From an uncultured Oscillospiraceae bacterium (GTDB taxonomy: Bacteria; Bacillota; Clostridia; Oscillospirales; Oscillospiraceae), in the NCBI GenBank assembly GCA_905234005.1, contig CAJOFW010000255.1, forward strand, positions 1 through 5,895: a stretch of DNA of 5,895 nucleotides, written 5' to 3'. Both the position numbers and the translations under genes were made by a program. The notes beneath the pieces are model-generated. The model was not told the origin of the DNA and did not search any database. It worked only from the letters and a program-made list of their open reading frames with translations. This document shows, piece by piece, positions 1 through 5,730 of this stretch (position 1 is its first letter; every line of letters starts with the position of its first letter).

Positions 1-2
1 AG

Positions 3-149
3 ATCGTCCGACTGCGGGACAGAAAAAAACAATTGATCTGTCAGGAGCACAATTTCGAGCTGATCCGGGTGGAGAACACCTACGCGAGACGGTACAACTT
101 CATCAAGGAGATCCTGATCGGCTATTTCACCGGCGGGAGGATGAAATAA
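3..149 (+). CDS. C-terminal fragment of an unidentified protein, possibly nuclease-like
   Basis: An open frame enters from the left edge and ends at TAA (147-149), giving the last 48 residues of a protein whose start lies outside the window. The visible part contains RDRKKQLICQEHNFELIRVE and then a basic/aromatic stretch ending in GGRMK. A pattern of a basic helix, a Cys, a 'H/N-x-F/I-x-LIRV' strand and a final helix is common at the C-terminus of small restriction-endonuclease-fold proteins (VSR/DUF559-like), where the strand closes the nuclease core. That resemblance is from memory of the pattern only, and the catalytic part is not visible. It is the only plus-strand gene I support, and it converges on the trmD operon with a shared hairpin between them. 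Confidence is moderate that it is coding and low for function. Confidence 0.5.
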   Translation: MVRLRDRKKQLICQEHNFELIRVENTYARRYNFIKEILIGYFTGGRMK

Positions 150-204
150 TACCGTCGCTGCATCCGGTCGCGGCCGAATCCGGTTGATGTATCCCTGATA
201 CAAA

Positions 205-256
205 CAAAGCTCTTTATGAACCCCTCCCCCACAGGACAGGTTCATAAAGAGCTTTG
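205..256. terminator. Strong hairpin terminator between converging genes
   Basis: A perfect 18-bp inverted repeat (205-222 with 239-256; arm starts CAAAGCTCTTTATGAACC) encloses a 16-nt C-rich loop. Read on the minus strand, the stem ends in GCTTTG and runs into TTTGTAT, an acceptable though interrupted U-tract. On the plus strand it runs into ATTATAC. Position between the end of trmD (282) and the end of the left-edge gene (149) fits a bidirectional intrinsic terminator, with the better tail on the minus strand. Nothing else is evident between 150 and 281. Confidence 0.8.
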
Positions 257-281
257 ATTATACGCCCAAAACACGCGGGTA

Positions 282-1553
282 TTACGTGAGCGGCTTTTCG
301 TATGCCACGCGGCGGTTATCCGTCTCGCGGGTGCGGCGCAGGGTGATGACGCCGCAGTATTCGTAGCCGAGGGAGGCGAGCAGTCCCCGCATGGGGGCGT
401 TCTGCTCGTGTGTGTCCACGCGGACGCTCGAGCAGCCGAGACCGGCGCTCAGCTCCTCCGCGAACCGGATCATCTCCGACGCGAGGCCGCGGCCCCGGTA
501 CGCCGCCCGCACGGCGACGCGGTGGATCGACCCGTAGCGGACGCCGTCATCGGTCTTCCACGCGCCGTCGATCGCGGCGTAATCCGCCTCCTCGCCGACG
601 CGGAGCGTGACGCAGCCGGCCGGCTCGTCCCCGTGCGTGAACAGCCAGCAGTCGCCCCGTTCGATGTCCGCCAGAAAATCCTCCGCCGCCGGGTAGCCGT
701 TCGTCCACTGGCACACGCCCTGCGCGGCGAGGTAATCCCTTGCCTCGGAAGCGATAGCGGTGAGCGCCGGAATGTCGTCCGGCCCGGCGCGGCGGCAGTC
801 GTAGATGTACCGCTCCCGGCCCGTCAGCCGCCGGACGACCGCCTCGTCCGCCTTCGACCGCGGCTCGAACGCCTCGAACATATCGGGGCGCTTTCGGAAC
901 GTGCGTTCGATCTGCTGCTCACGCCGCCAGACGGCGACGTCGGCGTGGTTGCCGGAGCGCAGGATATCGGGCACCGTCAGCCCCTCCCAGGTCTCCGGGC
1001 GGGTGTACTGCGGGTATTCGAGCAGGCCGTCCCAGTGGCTCTCGCCGATGTAGCACTCGGGGTCCGAGAGCACGCCCGGCACCATACGGCATACGCAGTC
1101 CGCGACGGCCATCGCGGCGATCTCCCCGCCCGTGAGCACGAAGTCGCCGATGCTCAGCTCCTCGTCGCAGCACAGCTCGATGAACCGCTCGTCCACACCC
1201 TCGTAGTGGCCGCACACGAGCACGAGGTGGTCGTAGTCCGCGACGAGCCGCCGCGCCTCCGACTGGTCGAAGCGCCGGCCCTGCGGGGACATATAGATGA
1301 CGCGCCGGCGGCGCTCTCCGGCCTCGGCTGTCACATGGTCAAGGCACGCCTTGAGCGGCTGCGCCATCATGACGCAGCCCCAGCCGCCGCCGTAGGGGTA
1401 GTCGTCCACCTGCTGCTGCTTGTTCGTCGTGAAATCGCGGATCTGGACGCAGTTGATCTCAATCGCGCCCTTCCGCTCCGCCCTGCCGAGGATGGACGAC
1501 GACATCATCGCGTCCACCGCGTCGGGGAACAGGGTCAGTATATCTATACGCAT
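282..1553 (-). CDS. trmD: tRNA (guanine37-N1)-methyltransferase fused to a C-terminal GNAT acetyltransferase
   Basis: The N-terminal part (about residues 1-245) is TrmD, which transfers methyl from S-adenosylmethionine to G37 next to the anticodon and so suppresses +1 frameshifting. Visible family motifs are VDDYPYGGG near 49-57, the trefoil-knot SAM loops YMSPQGR (87-93), CGHYEGVDER (114-123) and SIGDFVLTGGE (134-144), Arg156, and YPQYTRPE (180-187). TrmD is normally about 230-250 residues, but this frame continues without a stop to 423. Residues about 250-423 form a whole GNAT domain: the entry strand YIYDCRRAGPDDIPAL, the acetyl-CoA loop YRGRGLA (352-358), then SVRVDTHEQNAPMRGLL and a final YEKPL. 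No internal Met lies between 224 and 360, so a separate ATG start for the acetyltransferase is not available. The acetylated substrate is unknown. The start is ATG with GAGGAA 7 nt upstream. It is the last gene of the operon, 40 nt after rimM. Odd residues: GGGWGC where GGGAGM or GGGPGM is usual, and Glu171 where Asp is catalytic in H. influenzae. Confidence 0.93.
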   Translation of the reverse strand: MRIDILTLFPDAVDAMMSSSILGRAERKGAIEINCVQIRDFTTNKQQQVDDYPYGGGWGCVMMAQPLKACLDHVTAEAGERRRRVIYMSPQGRRFDQSEARRLVADYDHLVLVCGHYEGVDERFIELCCDEELSIGDFVLTGGEIAAMAVADCVCRMVPGVLSDPECYIGESHWDGLLEYPQYTRPETWEGLTVPDILRSGNHADVAVWRREQQIERTFRKRPDMFEAFEPRSKADEAVVRRLTGRERYIYDCRRAGPDDIPALTAIASEARDYLAAQGVCQWTNGYPAAEDFLADIERGDCWLFTHGDEPAGCVTLRVGEEADYAAIDGAWKTDDGVRYGSIHRVAVRAAYRGRGLASEMIRFAEELSAGLGCSSVRVDTHEQNAPMRGLLASLGYEYCGVITLRRTRETDNRRVAYEKPLT

Positions 1554-1593
1554 GGCTTGCTTCCTCGCAGGAGTCTATTGGCCGGAGAGACGG

Positions 1594-2079
1594 TTACATA
1601 CCGTCTATCAGCCGCACGGTGACGACGCCCTCGTCCGCGTTCTTATCGAGGATGAACGCGGGCACGTCGGGGATCAGGATCTCCCTCTCCCCTTTCACGA
1701 CGTAGACCGACGCGGCCGGGGCGGGCAGAACCTCCGCGAGGACGCCCAGCTCCGTGCCCGTCTCGTCCACGACGCGGGCGCCGAGGATGTCCTGCAGGAA
1801 CACCGTCCCCGCCGGGAGGCGGGCGTCGTCGCGGTTGATCGAAATGACCCGGCCCTTGAGCGCCATCGCGGCGTTCACGTCGTCAACGCCCTCCAGCGCG
1901 GCGATGCACATCGTCTTGTGGACGCGGCAGGACCGCACCTTCACCTGCGCGCCGTCGATATAGAAACGGCGAAAGCGGGTCAGGAACGCCGCCTCGTCCG
2001 CCCAGGGCTCGATTTTCACCTCGCCCCGGACGCCGTGCGTGTTTACGATCCGGCCCGCCTCCAGATATTGCTTTTTCAA
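1594..2079 (-). CDS. rimM: Ribosome maturation factor RimM
   Basis: This 161-residue protein matches RimM, which binds ribosomal protein uS19 and helps mature the 16S 3' (head) domain of the 30S subunit. The N-terminal RimM barrel begins with the signature LEAGRIVNTHGVRGEVKIEP (6-25). The PRC-barrel domain starts near residue 93 (VFLQDILGARVVD) and includes VYVV and EILIP, ending in LIDGM. Length is typical. The start codon is TTG, not ATG: it gives MKKQYLEAGR, exactly where the family begins, and no Met lies upstream of the first domain. The TTG overlaps the TGA stop of khpA in TTGA, and only a weak GAGA sits upstream, so translation is probably coupled to khpA. An oddity: the Asn-Asp that normally precedes V-x-V-V in the PRC domain (GANDVYVV-like) is Ala-Ser here (PAASVYVV). 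Confidence 0.95.
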   Translation of the reverse strand: MKKQYLEAGRIVNTHGVRGEVKIEPWADEAAFLTRFRRFYIDGAQVKVRSCRVHKTMCIAALEGVDDVNAAMALKGRVISINRDDARLPAGTVFLQDILGARVVDETGTELGVLAEVLPAPAASVYVVKGEREILIPDVPAFILDKNADEGVVTVRLIDGM

Positions 2080-2306
2080 TCCAGTATCTCGACGGAGACC
2101 TTTTGGCCCCGGCGCTGGCCGACAGCCTTCATCAGGACGCGGATCTGCCGCACGATGCGGCCCTGCCGTCCGATGACCTTGCCCATATCGCCGTCCGCGA
2201 CCCGTACCTCGAACACGGTCTCACGCTCCGATTTTTTCTCATCCACCGTGACCTTGTCGGGATTGTCGACAAGGCTCTGTATGATGTAGGTCAGAAGCTC
2301 CTTCAT
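2076..2306 (-). CDS. khpA: KH-domain RNA-binding protein KhpA (YlqC family)
   Basis: A 76-residue single KH-domain protein. The RNA-binding GxxG loop is seen in MGKVIGRQGR (about 41-50), followed by the IVRQIRVLMKAV helix and a closing strand VSVEILD. In other Gram-positive bacteria KhpA pairs with KhpB (Jag/EloR) and affects cell elongation and RNA metabolism; that role is from the family and not visible here. Length and position between rpsP and rimM match the usual Firmicutes order. The start ATG has AGGAG 6 nt upstream (2312-2316), lying in the 14-nt gap after the rpsP stop. The 3' end overlaps the rimM TTG start by two bases. The product is confident. Confidence 0.94.
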   Translation of the reverse strand: MKELLTYIIQSLVDNPDKVTVDEKKSERETVFEVRVADGDMGKVIGRQGRIVRQIRVLMKAVGQRRGQKVSVEILD

Positions 2307-2320
2307 GGGATACTCCTGAA

Positions 2321-2599
2321 TTACTCAGCGCTCTCGGTGACAGCCTCCGCCGTAGTGGGCTGGCTGGCCTCCGCCGCCTTCAGCAGGCCGCGCACCGTGT
2401 CCGTGGGCTGTGCGCCGCAGGAGATCCAGTACTTCGCGCGCTCGAGATCGATGTCGATCTTCGCGGGGTTGGTCATGGGATCGTAGATGCCGATCTCCTC
2501 GATGTTGCGGCCGTCACGCGGAGAGCGGCTGTCCGCCACCACAACGCGATAAAACGGAGCCTTCTTGGCGCCCTGCCTCTTCAGACGAATCTTGACCAT
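2321..2599 (-). CDS. rpsP: 30S ribosomal protein bS16
   Basis: A 92-residue protein with the complete bS16 body: MVKIRLKRQGAKKAPFYRVV, ADSRSPRDGR, IEEIGIYDP and the AKYWISCGAQPTDTVRGLL segment. A short Ala/Thr/Glu-rich tail (about 78-92) is variable in the family. bS16 binds 16S rRNA early in 30S assembly. The frame stays open far upstream inside ffh, but the true start is ATG at 2597-2599, preceded by GGAGGAA (8-nt spacer), and family homology begins exactly there. The 68-nt gap to ffh is unusually AT-rich compared with its surroundings, but I could not fit a convincing promoter in it. Downstream it feeds directly into khpA. Confidence 0.97.
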   Translation of the reverse strand: MVKIRLKRQGAKKAPFYRVVVADSRSPRDGRNIEEIGIYDPMTNPAKIDIDLERAKYWISCGAQPTDTVRGLLKAAEASQPTTAEAVTESAE

Positions 2600-2667
2600 T
2601 TTGCTTGTTCCTCCATAAGGTGTGATAATATATTTTTGAATAAATGGATAGACTGGACAGACGTTGA

Positions 2668-3987
2668 TCAGAAGCCGAACATGCCGGCTTTTTTGGCGAG
2701 CTTCCGGCCTTTTTTGGTGCCGGCCATCTGCTTTGCCATTTTGTTCATGGCGTCGAAGCCCTTCACGCTCGTGCCGGAGCCGGCGGCTATGCGCTTTTTG
2801 CGGCTCGCGTTCAGGATGGCGGGGTTGTCCCGCTCCTTCTGCGTCATGGACAGGATGATCGCCTCGGTGCGGGCCATGGCCTTCTCGTCGATCGTCGCGC
2901 CCTGGAGCTGTTTGGCGTCCACGCCGGGGATCATGCCGAGGATATCCTCCATCGACCCCATGTTTTTGATGTTGCGCATCTGCTCGAGGTAGTCCTGGAG
3001 CGTGAAGCGGTTTGCGAGGAGGCGGTTTGCCATTTCCTCGGCCTTCTTCTGGTCGACGGCCTGCTCCGCCTTTTCGATGAGCGTGAGCACGTCGCCCATG
3101 CCGAGGATGCGGCTCGCCATGCGGTCGGGGTGGAACACCTCGATCGCGTCGAGCTTCTCGCCCGTGCCGACGAATTTGATCGGCTGGCCCGTGACGGCCT
3201 TGACCGAGAGCGCCGCGCCGCCTCTGGCGTCGCCGTCCATCTTCGTGAGCATGACGCCGGTGATGCCGAGCGCGTCGTTGAACGCGGTCGCGGCGGTCAC
3301 CGCGTCCTGGCCGGTCATGGCGTCCACGGTGAGCAGGATCTCGGCCGGCTCCACGGCGGCCTTGATGTTTTTCAGCTCCTCCATCAGCGCCTCGTCCACA
3401 TGGAGACGGCCGGCGGTGTCGAGGAATACGACGTCGTTGCCGTGACGGCGGGCGTGCTCCACGGCGGCCTTCGCGATGTCCACAGGGTCGGCCTGCCCCA
3501 TCTGGAAGACGGGTATGCCCACCTGCGCGCCGACGGTCTCGAGCTGCCTGATCGCGGCGGGACGGTAGACGTCGCACGCGACGAGAAGCGGCCGCTTGTT
3601 CTGGCGCTTCTTCACATACGCCGCGAGCTTCGCGATATTCGTCGTCTTGCCCGCGCCCTGCAGGCCGACGACCATGACGACGCTCGGGGATTTCGAGGAG
3701 TAGTTGAGCTTTGCGGCCTCGCCGCCCATCAGCGCCGTCAGCTCGTCGTTCACGACCTTGACGACCATCTGGCCGGGATCGAGGCTCTCCAGTATCTCCG
3801 CGCCGGACGCCTTCTCGGTGACGGTCTTCACAAAGTCCTTCACGACCTTGTAGCTGACGTCCGCCTCCAGCAGCACCATGCGCACCTGCTTCATGGCGTC
3901 CTTGATGTCGCCCTGTGACAGACGGCCCTTGCCGCGCAGCTTTTTGAATACGCCGCCCAGCTTGTCGGATAAGCTTTCAAATGCCAT
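2668..3987 (-). CDS. ffh: Signal recognition particle GTPase Ffh (SRP54)
   Basis: This 439-residue protein is the SRP GTPase, which with the 4.5S/6S RNA binds signal sequences at the ribosome and docks with FtsY at the membrane. Domains in order: N-domain helices (about 1-88, MAFESLSDKLGGVFKKLRGK), G-domain with P-loop GLQGAGKTT (108-116), DVYRPAA (139-145), DTAGR (190-194), TKMD (248-251) and GTGE (274-277), then a Met-containing M-domain (about 295-439). The SRP-RNA-binding segment is NASRKKRIAAGSG (393-405), and the tail is basic and ends in AGMFGF. Length is normal and all GTPase motifs are intact. The start is ATG with a modest GGTGA about 6 nt upstream. ylxM lies 39 nt upstream and rpsP 68 nt downstream. 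The SRP RNA gene and ftsY are not in the window. Confidence 0.98.
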   Translation of the reverse strand: MAFESLSDKLGGVFKKLRGKGRLSQGDIKDAMKQVRMVLLEADVSYKVVKDFVKTVTEKASGAEILESLDPGQMVVKVVNDELTALMGGEAAKLNYSSKSPSVVMVVGLQGAGKTTNIAKLAAYVKKRQNKRPLLVACDVYRPAAIRQLETVGAQVGIPVFQMGQADPVDIAKAAVEHARRHGNDVVFLDTAGRLHVDEALMEELKNIKAAVEPAEILLTVDAMTGQDAVTAATAFNDALGITGVMLTKMDGDARGGAALSVKAVTGQPIKFVGTGEKLDAIEVFHPDRMASRILGMGDVLTLIEKAEQAVDQKKAEEMANRLLANRFTLQDYLEQMRNIKNMGSMEDILGMIPGVDAKQLQGATIDEKAMARTEAIILSMTQKERDNPAILNASRKKRIAAGSGTSVKGFDAMNKMAKQMAGTKKGRKLAKKAGMFGF

Positions 3988-4026
3988 TGTTTATCACCAA
4001 ATATTATCGCATTGTACGGCGGGCCG

Positions 4027-4345
4027 TCAGCGCATGAGTTCGTCGAGACGGCGCAGGATGTCGCGTCCCCGCTCGTCGTCCGGCAGCAGCGGGACGAGAG
4101 CGGCGCGGATGGACCGCGAGATAGCGGCGCACGACGCCGGTTTTCGTCTCGATCTCACGCAGATTGGCCTCGGCGCGGCGCAGGATGTCCCACACGCCCT
4201 GACGGCTCAGTCCCTCCAGCTCCGAAATTTCAGCGAGGGACAGATCCTCGCACCAGTGCAGCTCCCAGAAGCGGCGCTGCTTTTCGGTGAGGAGGTCGCC
4301 GTAAAAGTCCAGAAGAAGCGCCCGGTCGAGTTTCGTCGCGTCCAC
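4027..4345 (-). CDS. ylxM: YlxM, SRP-associated helix-turn-helix protein, with an apparent frameshift
   Basis: YlxM is a small sigma-70 region-4-like helix-turn-helix protein encoded just before ffh in most Firmicutes; in streptococci it modulates SRP GTPase activity. Family features are RALLLDFYGDLLTEKQRRF near the start, then a helix-turn-helix with DLSLAEISELEGLSRQGVWD (about 34-53) and the coiled helix RAEANLREIETKTGVVRRYLA. After RRYLA (around 4111-4120) this frame turns into Arg/Pro/Ala-rich sequence that runs to a stop at 4004. The +1 frame from about 4113 instead gives SIRAALVPLLPDDERGRD and ILRRLDELMR, then TGA at 4027-4029, a believable YlxM C-terminus that restores a usual length near 105 residues. 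I infer one extra base or two missing bases. The start chosen is GTG at 4343-4345, since AGGGGG lies 8 nt upstream; an in-frame GTG at 4354 would overlap that site. It is the first gene of the operon. Confidence 0.8.
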
Positions 4346-4348
4346 CGC

Positions 4349-4369
4349 GCACACCCCCTGTTCATGTGC
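4349..4369 (-). promoter_or_regulatory. ylxM ribosome binding site in a small hairpin loop
   Basis: Read on the minus strand, AGGGGG occupies 4359-4354, eight bases before the GTG at 4345, which decides the ylxM start. A 5-bp inverted repeat (GCACA at 4369-4365 with TGTGC at 4353-4349) places this Shine-Dalgarno in an 11-nt loop. The stem is short, so a regulatory effect is only a possibility. Confidence 0.5.
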
Positions 4370-4389
4370 AACACTTTACAAGCCCCGCT

Positions 4390-4418
4390 ATGATAGCAAA
4401 TCGGTTCGCCGTTGTCAA
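4390..4418 (-). promoter_or_regulatory. Sigma-A-type promoter of the ylxM-ffh-rpsP-khpA-rimM-trmD operon
   Basis: On the minus strand a perfect -35 TTGACA (4418-4413) is followed after exactly 17 bp by TATCAT (4395-4390), one mismatch from TATAAT. An A/T-rich stretch lies just upstream (4419-4440), as in UP-type promoters. Predicted transcription starts near 4383, leaving a leader of about 38 nt before the ylxM GTG. No other comparable promoter is seen down to trmD, so the six genes are likely one transcript. Confidence 0.85.
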
Positions 4419-4495
4419 GTACTTTTCCTTCATATTTGAACCGCGTGCGGATGCGGCGCGGCGGGGACGCGGTCATGCGCTCCGGCGGGGCGCGG

Positions 4496-4906
4496 TCAGA
4501 TCCGCTTTTCGATGCGAAGGACGTTCCGCCCGTCCCGGTACTCGTAGGCGACGCTGTCCATGCTCTTTTTCACCATATAGATGCCGAGGCCGCCGATGTC
4601 GCGCTGCTCCGCCGGGAGCGTGATGTCGGGATCGGCCCTGGCCAGCGGGTCATAGGGCATGCCGCTGTCGATCAGCGTAAACGCCGCCGTCCGCGTCGCC
4701 TCGTCGAACGTGTACCGCACGGTCGCGTCCCCGCCGCCGACGTGCCGGTAGGCATAGTGCGCGATGTTCACGAACAGCTCCTCCAGGGCGACGTCGAGCT
4801 GCATCTGCGCCTTCATCGGGCAGTCCGCCGCCTCCAGATTCCCGTCCGCGAACGCGAGCACACGGTCAAGGTTTTCCACCTTCGCTTCAATCGTCAGTTC
4901 AGGCAT
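4496..4906 (-). CDS. RsbW/SpoIIAB-like ATP-binding protein (anti-sigma factor kinase family)
   Basis: A 136-residue protein made of a single GHKL/HATPase_c_2 domain. The N-box appears as ALEELFVNIAHYAY (40-53, E43-x-x-x-N47), the Mg/ATP region as DSGMPYDPL (80-88), and the glycine-rich lid as GGLGIYMVKKSMDSV (105-119), ending in VLRIEKRI. The family covers anti-sigma factors that phosphorylate STAS-domain antagonists and stand-alone regulatory kinases; the actual partner here is unknown. No STAS protein, sigma factor or PP2C phosphatase is visible beside it, so it looks like an orphan single-gene unit. The start is ATG with a strong GGGAGGT 7 nt upstream. It has its own promoter at 5082-5110. 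No U-tailed hairpin follows the stop, so some readthrough into the ylxM operon on the same strand is possible. Confidence 0.85.
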   Translation of the reverse strand: MPELTIEAKVENLDRVLAFADGNLEAADCPMKAQMQLDVALEELFVNIAHYAYRHVGGGDATVRYTFDEATRTAAFTLIDSGMPYDPLARADPDITLPAEQRDIGGLGIYMVKKSMDSVAYEYRDGRNVLRIEKRI

Positions 4907-5016
4907 CGTTCTTACCTCCCGGGCCGAAACGGTCAGAAAAGGGCGTCGTGCTATCGTCAGACGGCCGTGCGCCGCCGACAGAATATCCGTTTTCGGCTCA
5001 CACGCATTTTTCCCGA

Positions 5017-5028
5017 TTTACGCGTAAA
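5017..5028. promoter_or_regulatory. 12-bp perfect palindrome in the RsbW-like gene leader
   Basis: TTTACGCGTAAA is fully self-complementary and lies about 50 bp downstream of the predicted transcription start of the RsbW-like gene. A related perfect palindrome, GCACGCGTGC (5127-5136), with the same ACGCGT core, lies just upstream of the -35 box. Such a pair could be operator half-sites for a dimeric repressor, but no regulator is identified and chance is not excluded in GC-rich DNA. Confidence 0.35.
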
Positions 5029-5081
5029 GAAACCCCGTGACATACGTGGACGGCACGGATATGGAAAATAGATTTGCGTAT

Positions 5082-5110
5082 ATCATACCCCAAACCCGTC
5101 CGAATGTAAA
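5082..5110 (-). promoter_or_regulatory. Promoter of the RsbW-like gene
   Basis: On the minus strand TTTACA (5110-5105) is separated by 17 bp from TATGAT (5087-5082); each hexamer is one base from consensus. Transcription would begin near 5075, giving a leader of about 170 nt before the ATG at 4906. It lies downstream of the ACT gene terminator, which supports an independent transcript. Confidence 0.7.
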
Positions 5111-5174
5111 GCCCGGCCTGCAATCAGCACGCGTGCGTCCGTCCGTCCGGAATTACGCGGCGAACAGGAAAAGA

Positions 5175-5209
5175 CGGACGAGCCTGTGTGAGACACGCAG
5201 GCTCGTCCG
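5175..5209 (-). terminator. Intrinsic terminator of the ACT-domain gene
   Basis: A 12-bp perfect stem (5175-5186 with 5198-5209, GC-rich, CGGACGAGCCTG type) extends through a G-T pair and three more pairs to a 3-nt loop. On the minus strand it is followed directly by TCTTTTCC. It lies about 80 nt past the ACT gene stop and before the next promoter. Between 4907 and 5287 I see no gene, only this terminator, the promoter and two palindromes. Confidence 0.85.
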
Positions 5210-5287
5210 CTGCTTTCCCGCCGGGCGGTATCCCCCCGGCTATTTCCATTCGCCGCCGCGAATCGGTTTTATGTTGACCGCGTCCGG

Positions 5288-5722
5288 TCAGATGCTGTCG
5301 ACCTCCGCCTGGGTGAGGCTCCGCAGGCCGATCGCCTCGAGGGCGCTCTCCGCCCCCTCGGGGTCCTCGACGCGGAAGATCATGTAGGCGTGGTTTGCGT
5401 CCCTGCCGCCGAGGAAGGCGTACATATATTCGATGTTGACGCCGGCCTTCGTAAAGCCCTCGAGCAGCGTGTTGAGGCCGCCCGGCTCGTCGGGCACGGC
5501 GTAGGCCAGCACCGGCGTGTACTTCGCGATGAAGCCCGCGTCGCGCAGGACGATCTCCGCCGAGTAGGAATCGCCGATGATCATGCGCACGATGCCGAAG
5601 TCCTTCGTCTCGGCCAGCGAGAGGGCGCGGATGTCGATGTGATTGCCGGCCAGCAGGGCGGTCATCTCGCTGAGCTTGCCGGGCCTGTTCTCGAGAAATA
5701 CGGAAATCTGTTTGACGCTCAT
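5288..5722 (-). CDS. Tandem ACT-domain protein
   Basis: A 144-residue protein consisting of two ACT domains and no enzyme domain. The first (about 4-70) carries ENRPGKLSEMTALLAGNHID and ALSLAE; the second (about 72-135) carries DEPGGLNTLLEGFTKAGVNI and MYAFLGG. The glycines in the P-G-x-L turns mark the usual amino-acid-binding interface. Stand-alone double-ACT proteins of this type (COG4747-like) are widespread in Clostridia and are often encoded near phenylacetate-CoA ligase or indolepyruvate oxidoreductase genes, suggesting a role in sensing aromatic or other amino acids. Neither neighbour is within this window, so the ligand remains open. The start is ATG with a near-perfect AGGAGG about 9 nt upstream. 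The gene appears to be monocistronic within what is visible, ending at its own hairpin. Confidence 0.9.
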   Translation of the reverse strand: MSVKQISVFLENRPGKLSEMTALLAGNHIDIRALSLAETKDFGIVRMIIGDSYSAEIVLRDAGFIAKYTPVLAYAVPDEPGGLNTLLEGFTKAGVNIEYMYAFLGGRDANHAYMIFRVEDPEGAESALEAIGLRSLTQAEVDSI

Positions 5723-5730
5723 GGTGGTTC

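Noticed and set aside
408..1622. Long plus-strand open frame opposite trmD
   Set aside because: It is rich in Arg, Ala, Pro and Val with no recognisable motif, and lies antisense to a clearly coding gene; a typical shadow in GC-rich DNA.
2600..2667. Internal promoter in the AT-rich gap before rpsP
   Set aside because: TATATT/TATTAT -10 candidates exist but no -35 hexamer fits at 16-18 bp.
2600..3577. Upstream extension of the rpsP frame into ffh
   Set aside because: The extension is Arg/Gly/His-rich and overlaps conserved Ffh in another frame; bS16 homology and a good ribosome site begin at 2599.
3130..3918. Plus-strand open frame opposite ffh
   Set aside because: It is complementary to the Ffh GTPase domain, with no family features and no convincing start.
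4441..4472. CCGCGT/ACGCGG stem as terminator of the RsbW-like gene
   Set aside because: Only six base pairs around a 20-nt loop and followed by TTCAAAT without a U-tract; not convincing as an intrinsic terminator.
4957..5007. 16-codon leader peptide upstream of the RsbW-like gene
   Set aside because: ATG preceded only by GGGAAAA, a composition rich in Arg, and no run of regulatory codons; likely chance.
5137..5150. GTCC triplicate near 5137-5150 as a tandem repeat of note
   Set aside because: Only three 4-base units in GC-rich DNA; too short to interpret.
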